From NCBI GenBank assembly GCA_934476085.1, contig CAKSNE010000016.1:1-47182 (forward strand): DNA of 47,182 nt. The letters run 5' to 3'. Each line of letters opens with the position of its first letter. Position 1 is the first letter of the stretch. This DNA is from an uncultured Eubacteriales bacterium (GTDB lineage Bacteria; Bacillota; Clostridia; Oscillospirales; Acutalibacteraceae). Under the pieces are notes generated by a model. That model searched no databases and was not told the DNA's origin. It saw only the letters and a list, made by a program, of their open reading frames with translations. Positions 15,782-23,438 of the stretch are shown one piece after another. Position numbers and translations under genes: made by a program.

Positions 15782-16648
15782 TTGGCAATTATCAAAACAA
15801 AAGACTTGAATTTTGTTTATTCTGAAAAAACGCCTTTTGAAATGGCGGCACTTAAAAATGTTAATATTGAAATCGAAGAAGGCGATTTTGTTGGTATTAT
15901 CGGCCATACAGGCTCCGGTAAATCAACTTTAGTTCAACATTTAAACGGACTTATTAAGCCAACTTCGGGACAAATTTTCTTTGAAAATGAAGATATTTGG
16001 TCGGATGAGAAAAAAATTAAAGATTTATGCTTTAAAGTTGGTTTGGTTTTTCAGTATCCCGAATATCAGCTTTTTGATGCAACTGTTGAAAGCGATATTG
16101 CTTTTGGCCCCAGAAATATGGGACTTGATGAAAACGAGATTAAAGAGCGTGTTCAAATGGCAGCTCATTATGTAGGACTTGATAATGAACTTTTGCAAAA
16201 ATCTCCGTTTGATTTGTCGGGCGGTCAAAAACGCCGTGCAGCATTAGCAGGTGTTCTTGCAATGAAACCAAAGGTATTAATTCTTGATGAGCCTACCGCA
16301 GGACTTGATCCAATTGGTCGAGATACTATTTTAGAGCGAATCGGTGATTTTAGAAGAGAAAGCAACACTACCGTTTTATTGGTTTCTCACTCAATGGAAG
16401 ATGTTGCAAAAGTAGCCGATAAAGTTCTTGTTATGAATAATGGCGAAGTTGCTATGTATGACACAGTAGAAAAAGTATATTCTCATGGTGAAGAGCTTCA
16501 TAAAATGGGACTTAATGTTCCACATATTACAAAGGTTGTAATGGGACTTAGAAAAAAAGGTATTGATGTTCCTAATAATATTTATACTGTTGATAAGGCT
16601 TATGAATATATACTTAACCTCTTTAAAAAAGGAGGTAAGTTATGTTAG
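15782..16648 (+). CDS. ecfA2: Energy-coupling factor transporter ATPase 2
   Basis: The second ECF ATPase, 288 residues, with a TTG start at 15782. Walker A is GHTGSGKST, the Q-loop is VGLVFQYPEYQ, the signature is LSGGQKRRAALAG and Walker B is VLILDEPTAGLDP. The FQYPEYQ Q-loop distinguishes the EcfA2 type from its neighbour. The 3' end overlaps ecfT by 7 bases, and the ecfT ribosome-binding site (AAGGAGG) lies within this gene's last codons. Confidence 0.93.
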   Translation: MAIIKTKDLNFVYSEKTPFEMAALKNVNIEIEEGDFVGIIGHTGSGKSTLVQHLNGLIKPTSGQIFFENEDIWSDEKKIKDLCFKVGLVFQYPEYQLFDATVESDIAFGPRNMGLDENEIKERVQMAAHYVGLDNELLQKSPFDLSGGQKRRAALAGVLAMKPKVLILDEPTAGLDPIGRDTILERIGDFRRESNTTVLLVSHSMEDVAKVADKVLVMNNGEVAMYDTVEKVYSHGEELHKMGLNVPHITKVVMGLRKKGIDVPNNIYTVDKAYEYILNLFKKGGKLC

Positions 16649-17445
16649 ATAATATTACTTTCGGTCAGTATTATCCCGGTAAATCAATTATTCATAAATT
16701 AGATTCAAGATTTAAACTTGTTTTAACTATTGCTTTAATTGTAGTTACTTTTGTTGCCGGTAACTTTTACTCTTTAGGACTTGTTACTGTTGCAACTGTA
16801 TTTATAATGATTTTTTCAAAAATACCTGTTAAAATGTATTTAAAAACACTTAAATCAATATGGTTTTTTATAATTTTGACCGCTGTTTTAAATATATTTT
16901 TTATTAGAACAGGTAATGTAGTATTAGAATTTTGGAAAATATCAATTTTTGATGACGGTCTAAAAAAGGCTGTGTTTATAGCAGTTAGAATTGTGTTGTT
17001 GCTTATTGTTAGTTCAGCATTAACTTATACCACAACACCGACTTCACTTGCCGATGCTATTGAAAGTCTATTAAAACCGCTAACGAAAATAGGTATTAAT
17101 ACTCATACATTTGCTATGATGATGACTATTGCGTTAAGATTTATTCCTACTTTGATTGAAGAAACAGGTAAGATAATGAATGCGCAAAAGGCAAGGGGAG
17201 CAAGTATGGAAGACGGCTCTATTATCAAACGAATTAAAGCCGTTATTCCGATTTTAATTCCGCTTTTAGCAAGTTCCATTCGCAGAGCGACAGAGTTAGC
17301 CGACGCTATGGAGTGTCGTTGTTACAATGGCGGAAGTAATAGAACAAGACTTAATGTTATGAAAAGTTCAACTCGTGATTATGTTGCTTTATTGCTTTTT
17401 GTCTTGATTTTAACAGGTGTAATTTTGCTTAATATTTTTATCTAA
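16642..17445 (+). CDS. ecfT: Energy-coupling factor transporter transmembrane protein EcfT
   Basis: The transmembrane scaffold that couples the ATPases to interchangeable substrate-binding S components. It is 267 residues with an N-terminal FGQYYPGKS, membrane segments near 28-70, 75-95, 108-130 and 245-265, and cytoplasmic coupling motifs containing NAQKARGAS and ADAMECRCY (the Ala-Arg-Gly-type coupling helices). No S component is in the window, so this is probably the shared (group II) ECF module. Confidence 0.93.
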   Translation: MLDNITFGQYYPGKSIIHKLDSRFKLVLTIALIVVTFVAGNFYSLGLVTVATVFIMIFSKIPVKMYLKTLKSIWFFIILTAVLNIFFIRTGNVVLEFWKISIFDDGLKKAVFIAVRIVLLLIVSSALTYTTTPTSLADAIESLLKPLTKIGINTHTFAMMMTIALRFIPTLIEETGKIMNAQKARGASMEDGSIIKRIKAVIPILIPLLASSIRRATELADAMECRCYNGGSNRTRLNVMKSSTRDYVALLLFVLILTGVILLNIFI

Positions 17446-17459
17446 GGAGATTTTGATTA

Positions 17460-18194
17460 ATGCCGAGATTTTTAATGAAAATTAAATATGACGGTACTAA
17501 TTATCACGGTTGGCAGGTTCAGCCTAACGGAATAACTGTTCAAGAAGAAGTTCAAAATGCACTTGAAAATATTTTGAAAATAAGACCGAATGTTACAGGT
17601 TGTTCTCGTACCGATAGCGGAGTTCACGCTAAAGAATATTGCTTTCATTTTGACGCTGATTGCAATATTTCCGAAAGTGGTTTTGTAAACGCTATGAATA
17701 CAAAATTACCTCAAGATATTGCCGCTTTTGATTGTAAAATAACAGACAGTGATTTTCATTCAAGGTATTCGGTAAAATCAAAAAAATATGAATATTATTT
17801 TTTTGACGGCGAAACAAGAAACCCGTTTTATTCAAAATACAGTTGGTTTGTAAAAAACAAACTTGATGAAAGTGAGCTTAATTTTGCAGCTAAACAATTT
17901 ATTGGAAAATATGATTTTTCCGGCTTTTGTTCAAGCGGCTCAAGTGTTACAGATACCACTAGGGAAGTATTTGATGCCGGCGTTAAAAGACAAGGTAATT
18001 TAGTTGTATTTTACGTTGAAGCCGATGGTTTTTTGTATAATATGGTTAGAATTATGGCGGGAACGATTTATTATGTATCAATCGGTAAAATAAAACCTGA
18101 TGAAATAAAGAATATTATTTTGTCAAAAGAAAGGGATAAAGCAGGTAAAACTGCCCCACCAAACGGATTGTTTTTATCAAAGGTAAATTATTAA
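17460..18194 (+). CDS. truA: tRNA pseudouridine(38-40) synthase
   Basis: TruA modifies uridines 38-40 in the tRNA anticodon arm. The catalytic aspartate lies in GCSRTDSGVHA. Other family marks are KYDGTNYHGWQ at the start, YEYYFF in the middle and FLYNMVRIMAGTI near the end. The 244-residue length is normal. The ecfA1-ecfA2-ecfT-truA order is widely conserved in Firmicutes. Confidence 0.96.
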   Translation: MPRFLMKIKYDGTNYHGWQVQPNGITVQEEVQNALENILKIRPNVTGCSRTDSGVHAKEYCFHFDADCNISESGFVNAMNTKLPQDIAAFDCKITDSDFHSRYSVKSKKYEYYFFDGETRNPFYSKYSWFVKNKLDESELNFAAKQFIGKYDFSGFCSSGSSVTDTTREVFDAGVKRQGNLVVFYVEADGFLYNMVRIMAGTIYYVSIGKIKPDEIKNIILSKERDKAGKTAPPNGLFLSKVNY

Positions 18195-18210
18195 AAGGAA
18201 TGTGTTTTTT

Positions 18211-19509
18211 ATGGATGAAAAAAGACGAGTGCCAAAGCGCAAGGGTAAATCTTCTTATAAAAAACTGAATATTAAAGATAAAAGAAAACAGCATAATGCT
18301 GCAACTGATTCTCAAGAGATAAAACCATCAGTAATGAAAAAAGTAAATGACTTTAAAGCCAGTGGTTTAACGCTTTTAAAAGGTAAAAAAGATGAGAAAA
18401 AGTTTAAAGTCAATTTAAGATGGATTGTTTCTGTTGTAGTAGCGATTGTTGTTATTTTTTCTATTGTTATTGTTTGTAATTCGCCGACAGGCGTTGTTGA
18501 ATATATCAGTTCTAAAATTGCTCTTTCTAAATCAGGCGGCTCTTTCCCGATTGAAGATAATTTTAGTTCCGGCAGAAAGATTTATTATTCAAACGGTAGC
18601 CTTTTAGTAGTTACAGAATCTGATTTAAAGTGTTTTAATAAAACAGGTAATCTTATTTATTCAAGACCTCATGGTTTTTCCGATCCTGTTGTTAAAACTT
18701 CAAAAATCAGAACTTTAATTTATGGATTAAATGATTCTCATTATAGAATAGAAACCCCTGAAGAAGAGGTTATTTCAAAGAAAACCGAAAATAATATGGC
18801 AGTAATTTCAGGCGATATTGCTAATAACGGTGAATATGTTTTAGCAACAGAAGCTAATGAAGATATTGCTTTAGTGACCGCTTTTTCAAAAGACGGTGCG
18901 GAAACTTTTAAATATCATTCAGTTAATAATTATGTAACTAACGTTAGTATCAGCGATAACGGCAGCCGACTTTGTGTTGTGTCATTATCAACGAAAAATG
19001 CGGAATTTGTTTCAAAAATAATGATTTTTAATACTGATGAAACAAAACCGTTTTACACAAAAGAATTAAAAGGAGAAGTAGTTTACGAAGCTTCATATTC
19101 AGATTCAAAGAATTTATGTGTTTTAACAAATAAACAATATATGAATATTGATGATGAAGTTACAAGTACATTTAAGTATAATCCTGAATTTCTTAATAAA
19201 TTTGAAATTTCCGATAAATATATCATTTTATATAATACTGCTGATAGTAATTCTACAAAAGGTAATATTTATGTGCTTTCAAAAAGCGGTGAGCAAGAGG
19301 CAAAATTCTCGATTGAGAACAACGTTTCGGATGTTTCTGTTTATAACGGAAGTATTTTTACTCTCGGTGAAAAAGTTATAGAATATGATTTTGAAGGCAA
19401 AAGAATTAAAAGCAGTAAAATCAGTAACGGTGCGTTAAAAATTTCAGCCTTATCCGGAGGCGTAGCCGTTCTTTATCCGTCTAAAGTTGATTTTATTAAG
19501 GAGGGATAA
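18211..19509 (+). CDS. DUF5711-like membrane-anchored beta-propeller protein
   Basis: A 432-residue protein from the ATG at 18211, which has AAAAGGA 11 bases upstream; a GTG at 18202 sits too close to that site to be the start. It has a highly basic cytoplasmic N-terminus (about 70 residues), a single TM helix (WIVSVVVAIVVIFSIVIVCN) and an outer domain of repeating beta strands (for example GGSFPIEDNF, NGSLLVVTESDLKCFNKTG, NGSIFTLGEKVIEYDFEGKR). This layout resembles proteins classed as DUF5711, here from memory. The function is unknown. It is followed by cvpA with the two genes nearly touching. Confidence 0.8.
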   Translation: MDEKRRVPKRKGKSSYKKLNIKDKRKQHNAATDSQEIKPSVMKKVNDFKASGLTLLKGKKDEKKFKVNLRWIVSVVVAIVVIFSIVIVCNSPTGVVEYISSKIALSKSGGSFPIEDNFSSGRKIYYSNGSLLVVTESDLKCFNKTGNLIYSRPHGFSDPVVKTSKIRTLIYGLNDSHYRIETPEEEVISKKTENNMAVISGDIANNGEYVLATEANEDIALVTAFSKDGAETFKYHSVNNYVTNVSISDNGSRLCVVSLSTKNAEFVSKIMIFNTDETKPFYTKELKGEVVYEASYSDSKNLCVLTNKQYMNIDDEVTSTFKYNPEFLNKFEISDKYIILYNTADSNSTKGNIYVLSKSGEQEAKFSIENNVSDVSVYNGSIFTLGEKVIEYDFEGKRIKSSKISNGALKISALSGGVAVLYPSKVDFIKEG

Positions 19510-19510
19510 A

Positions 19511-20230
19511 TTGTATATAATTATTGACCTTGTAATTGTTTTAATAATTGCATTATTTGTGGCTTTTGGCATAAGAAAAGGCTTTGCCAGAACCTTAGTT
19601 GAAGCAATCGGCTATATTTTAGCTGTTATGATAGCTTTTTCGGTGGGAGAATATACCGCAAATTATGTTTATGAAAATAATATAAAAAAATCTGTTGTAA
19701 GCTCTGTTTCTGATGTTGCAGACAACGTTACAGGTGATACTGAAAAAGCGGCAAAGGAAAGTGTTGATAAAATTTGGAACTCTATTCCGCCTTATGTTTC
19801 TGCTTTTTCGGGTATAACAGGATTGGATAAGGACAGCATTTCAGACTATCTTGATAGTTATTCTTTAAAAAATGATGAAACTATCGAGTCGGTTGCAAAT
19901 TCTGTTTCTGAAAATGTAATTAAACCGATTGTTGTATCTTCAATAAAATTTGTGGTTTCAATAGTTTTAATTATTGTGTTATTATTTATAGTAAAACTTT
20001 TAGCCAGATTAATAGGCGGTTTGTTTAATAAATCTGTTTTTCGCGGACTTAATCGCTTTTTAGGGGGCATTGCCGGTTGTGCTAAAGGTATGATAATAGT
20101 GTTAATGTTTGTTGCACTTTTAACTATGCTTTTACCGATATTTAATAATGAAATATCTATTATTTCACCTGAAAATATTGATAAAACATATATTTATAAG
20201 TTGTTTTATAATGTGTGCAACAGTTTTTAA
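19511..20230 (+). CDS. CvpA-family membrane protein
   Basis: A 239-residue protein from a TTG at 19511, which has a strong AAGGAGG 8 bases upstream inside the end of the preceding gene. Hydrophobic segments occur at about residues 1-20 (IIIDLVIVLIIALFVAFGIR), 28-45, 135-160 and 180-200. The basic motif after TM1 (GIRKGFARTLVEAIGYI) is typical of CvpA/colicin V production-family proteins. A lumenal insertion (about 55-130) separates the helix pairs. The molecular role of the family is unclear. Confidence 0.82.
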   Translation: MYIIIDLVIVLIIALFVAFGIRKGFARTLVEAIGYILAVMIAFSVGEYTANYVYENNIKKSVVSSVSDVADNVTGDTEKAAKESVDKIWNSIPPYVSAFSGITGLDKDSISDYLDSYSLKNDETIESVANSVSENVIKPIVVSSIKFVVSIVLIIVLLFIVKLLARLIGGLFNKSVFRGLNRFLGGIAGCAKGMIIVLMFVALLTMLLPIFNNEISIISPENIDKTYIYKLFYNVCNSF

Positions 20231-20245
20231 AAAGGGGGATGTAAA

Positions 20246-20869
20246 TTGGATATAAAAAGTAATGACGATAGAATTTTTACAGTGCCGAATGTTTTAACTA
20301 TTTTTAGAATATTGTTATCTCCGGTATTTGTTTTTTTGTATTTTTTTAAATTTGAATATCATTATCTTTACGCAACAGGCGTTTTATTGCTTTCCGGATT
20401 AACAGATGTTTTGGATGGTGTTATTGCCAGAAAATGCAATCTTATTACTACACTCGGAAAAATACTAGACCCTTTTGCCGATAAATTAACACAAGCTGTT
20501 ATTATAGTTTGTTTAACAATTAACCATTACAATGATCAAAATTCATTTTTGTTATATGTATTAATTCTTTTGTTTGCAAAAGAATTTACTATGATGCTTG
20601 GTGCAATTGTATTGTTTAAAAGCGGTACAAGACCGTCAGAATCAAAATGGTGGGGCAAACTTGGAACTGTTATGATCTATGTATTATTCATTTCAACTTT
20701 GCTTCAAGATATTTTAACAACAAAGTATATATCCGTTATTGCAATTAATGTTATCTGCGTTATAACTGCTATTTGTTTAGTATTTTCTTTGTTCAATTAT
20801 TATCCTGTTTTCAAAGATATACAAAACGGAGAATATAAATTTGATAAGGAATCACATTCTAAAGAATGA
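20246..20869 (+). CDS. pgsA: CDP-diacylglycerol--glycerol-3-phosphate 3-phosphatidyltransferase
   Basis: It makes phosphatidylglycerol phosphate, the committed step to phosphatidylglycerol and cardiolipin. The CDP-alcohol phosphotransferase signature D-x3-DG-x2-AR-x8-G-x3-D-x3-D reads DVLDGVIARK followed by LGKILDPFADK. The N-terminal VPNVLTIFRI motif is typical of PgsA. The 207 residues contain about six membrane helices. The TTG start at 20246 has AAAGGGGG upstream. Confidence 0.92.
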   Translation: MDIKSNDDRIFTVPNVLTIFRILLSPVFVFLYFFKFEYHYLYATGVLLLSGLTDVLDGVIARKCNLITTLGKILDPFADKLTQAVIIVCLTINHYNDQNSFLLYVLILLFAKEFTMMLGAIVLFKSGTRPSESKWWGKLGTVMIYVLFISTLLQDILTTKYISVIAINVICVITAICLVFSLFNYYPVFKDIQNGEYKFDKESHSKE

Positions 20870-20908
20870 TTTTAATTTTATTACCCCTTAGAGAAAGGAA
20901 AAAATTTA

Positions 20909-23236
20909 ATGAAATTATGTAGCAAATGCAAAGAAAGACCTGCGGTTGTATTTATTACACGTGTTGAAGGTGATAAAACATATCCGGAAGGTTATTGCCT
21001 TAAATGTGCTAAGGAACTTAATATTGGACCGATAAACGATATGCTTAAAAGCATGAATATTCCGGAAGATGCAATGGGCGAATTAAATGAAAGCTTAAGT
21101 GATGTTATGGATGGCATCATTGATGAAGAAACTGGCGAGATTAATGAAGAAGCCGTAAATGAAAAGCTAGATGAGTTTATTCCCGGCGGTGCGGCTACTT
21201 TTCCATTTTTAAAAAATCTTTTCCCTGAAAAACAAGCTGAAAACACAGATGGTGCAATAGACGCTGAAGTTAAACAGGATAATGATAAAAAAGCAGAGAA
21301 AAAAGCTCAAAAAAGACCTAGAAAGTTTAAATTTTTGGAAGGCTATTGTACTAACCTAACTCGCAGAGCCGCAGAAGGTTTGATTGATAGAATTATCGGC
21401 AGAGAAAGAGAAACTTACAGAGTTATTCAAATTTTAAGCCGCCGTTCTAAAAACAATCCTTGTCTAATCGGTGAGCCGGGTGTAGGTAAAACAGCTATTG
21501 CTGAAGGCTTGGCTTTAAAAATTGCTAATGGTGATGTTCCTGCTAAGCTTCTTGATAAACAGCTTTATTTGTTAGACCTTACTTCTTTGGTTGCCGGCAC
21601 TCAATTTAGAGGTCAGTTTGAAAGCAGAGTTAAGGGCTTAGTTGAAGAAATTAAAGCTGCCGGAAATGTAATTTTATTCATTGATGAAATTCATAATTTG
21701 GTTGGCACAGGCGATTCCGAAGGAACAATGAATGCCGCTAATATTTTAAAACCGGCTTTATCTCGTGGTGAAATTCAGGTAATCGGTGCTACAACATTTA
21801 ATGAGTACAGAAAATATATTGAAAAAGATGCAGCACTCGAAAGAAGATTTCAACCTGTAACTGTTGAAGAGCCTTCAATCAGTGAAACTGTTGAAATTTT
21901 AAAAGGTGTAAAAAGCTATTATGAAAATCACCATAATGTAACTTTAACTGATGAAATTATCAAAAGTTGCGTTGAACTTTCTGAACGCTATATAACCGAT
22001 AGATTTATGCCTGATAAGGCTATTGATTTAGTAGATGAAGCTTGTGCTTGTGCTTCGCTTAGAAATAAACAAGCTGATGAATTTATAAAACTTATGAGCC
22101 ACTTAAATCATCTACAATCAGAAAAAGAAGAAATTGAATCAGCAGAAGAAGTAGATTATGAAAAACGAGCAGAAACCGAGTCTGAAATAGCCAGAGTTTC
22201 TGACGAGTTAGAGAAAATTCCTGAAAGTGCGTTACACACAACTGTTCAATTTGAAGATATAGCAAAGGTTATTGAACTTTGGACAGGTATTCCTGCATCA
22301 AAAATTCAAGAAAACGACCTTAAAAAGCTAATTAATTTAACTGAAGTTTTAAAGAGCAGAATAATCGGTCAGGATGAAGCGATTGATGTTATTTCTGCTG
22401 CTGTAAGACGCTCTAGAGTTCAAATTAATAAAAAACGCCGTCCGGCATCATTTATATTTGTAGGTCCAACAGGTGTTGGTAAAACCGAGCTTGTAAAAGT
22501 TCTTGCAAATGAGCTGTTTGATACTCCTGAAACTCTTATCCGTCTTGATATGTCCGAGTTTATGGAAAAACATTCGGTTTCAAGAATTATCGGTTCTCCT
22601 CCCGGATATGTTGGATATGATGAAGCAGGGCAGTTAACCGAAAAAGTAAGAAGAAAACCTTATTCGGTAATCTTATTTGATGAAATTGAAAAAGCTCACC
22701 CTGATGTTTTAAATATTCTCTTACAAATTCTTGATGACGGCAGAGTTACCGATGCTCATGGCAGAGTAGTTAATTTTGAAAATACAATCATTGTAATGAC
22801 TTCTAACGCCGGTTCTGAATCTAAAGAAAATTCTTTAGGCTTTGGTAAAACAGCAGAAACAATGGTTAAAGATAAGGCTATGAAAGCACTTGAACAAATT
22901 CTTCGCCCTGAATTTATAGGCAGAGTTGATGAGATAGTTGTATTTAAGCCGCTTGAAAAAGAATCTTTAGCTAAAATTGCAGCTTTAATGCTAAAAGATA
23001 TTGAAGAGCCGCTTAATGAAAAAGGTATGACTTTGAAATATACTAAATCAGTTTTAGATGAACTTGCTAAAGAAACTGAAAACAAGCCGAGAGGTGCAAG
23101 AGAATTACGTAATTCAATCAGAAGAAAAATAGAAGATGTTATAACAAATATCATAGTTGAAAAATTTGATAATCCACCAAAAGAATTTGATGTAAAAACA
23201 TCAAAAGGTGAGATAATTGTAACAACCGAACAATAA
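20909..23236 (+). CDS. Clp-family AAA+ unfoldase with N-terminal zinc ribbon (ClpE/ClpC type)
   Basis: A 775-residue two-ring ATPase. The N-terminus is a four-cysteine zinc ribbon (C4-x2-C7 and C30-x2-C33) followed by an acidic linker to about residue 140, in place of the usual Clp N-domain repeat. D1 has Walker A GEPGVGKTA (188-196), Walker B LFIDEIHNL and GATTFNEYRK. A short middle region of about 50 residues (LNHLQSEKEEIESAEEVDYE) is coiled coil. D2 has Walker A GPTGVGKTE (about 520-528) and Walker B ILFDEIEKAHPD. A hydrophobic LGF near SLGFGKTAE is positioned like the ClpP-docking loop. ClpE has the same zinc-finger layout, so ClpE is the closest named match. No CtsR-type operator is evident upstream. 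Confidence 0.88.
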   Translation: MKLCSKCKERPAVVFITRVEGDKTYPEGYCLKCAKELNIGPINDMLKSMNIPEDAMGELNESLSDVMDGIIDEETGEINEEAVNEKLDEFIPGGAATFPFLKNLFPEKQAENTDGAIDAEVKQDNDKKAEKKAQKRPRKFKFLEGYCTNLTRRAAEGLIDRIIGRERETYRVIQILSRRSKNNPCLIGEPGVGKTAIAEGLALKIANGDVPAKLLDKQLYLLDLTSLVAGTQFRGQFESRVKGLVEEIKAAGNVILFIDEIHNLVGTGDSEGTMNAANILKPALSRGEIQVIGATTFNEYRKYIEKDAALERRFQPVTVEEPSISETVEILKGVKSYYENHHNVTLTDEIIKSCVELSERYITDRFMPDKAIDLVDEACACASLRNKQADEFIKLMSHLNHLQSEKEEIESAEEVDYEKRAETESEIARVSDELEKIPESALHTTVQFEDIAKVIELWTGIPASKIQENDLKKLINLTEVLKSRIIGQDEAIDVISAAVRRSRVQINKKRRPASFIFVGPTGVGKTELVKVLANELFDTPETLIRLDMSEFMEKHSVSRIIGSPPGYVGYDEAGQLTEKVRRKPYSVILFDEIEKAHPDVLNILLQILDDGRVTDAHGRVVNFENTIIVMTSNAGSESKENSLGFGKTAETMVKDKAMKALEQILRPEFIGRVDEIVVFKPLEKESLAKIAALMLKDIEEPLNEKGMTLKYTKSVLDELAKETENKPRGARELRNSIRRKIEDVITNIIVEKFDNPPKEFDVKTSKGEIIVTTEQ

Positions 23237-23255
23237 AGAATTTTAAAGAAAAATT

Positions 23256-23321
23256 TATGTGCAAATCATGTCGAAAAATGCTTTTAACAAAGCACTTTAG
23301 TGGATTTGCACATATTTTTTT
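23256..23321 (+). terminator. Long nested hairpin terminator after the Clp gene
   Basis: A perfect 12-bp stem pairs 23256-23267 with 23303-23314. Inside it is a second hairpin, TGCTTT (23279-23284) with AAAGCA (23289-23294). A run of T residues follows at 23315-23322. It closes the long plus-strand run that begins at ruvC. Confidence 0.8.
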
Positions 23322-23359
23322 TAATAATTTATAAGTTTTACCGAAAAATTTGAAATTCG

Positions 23360-23388
23360 TTGACAATATGGTAATAGTTTGTTAAAAT
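23360..23388 (+). promoter_or_regulatory. Promoter of the scaffoldin-like surface protein gene
   Basis: A consensus TTGACA (23360-23365) and TAAAAT (23383-23388) are 17 bp apart. The gene's GGAGG site follows at 23426-23430, giving a short leader of about 45 bases and predicting strong expression. Confidence 0.85.
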
Positions 23389-23438
23389 ATATTAGTAAGA
23401 ATTTACGCAAATTTCATAAAAAAATGGAGGTATTGTTT

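Noticed and set aside
22756..23154. 132-residue open frame on the minus strand
   Set aside because: Antisense to the conserved D2 C-terminal part of the Clp gene; shadow composition.
23151..23366. 71-residue minus-strand frame across the Clp terminator
   Set aside because: It spans the terminator hairpin and the scaffoldin promoter, and has no homology features.
23379..23438. Upstream in-frame start extending the surface protein by 20 residues
   Set aside because: This start lies within the -10 region of the promoter, and the ATG at 23439 has a perfect GGAGG and begins a clean signal peptide.
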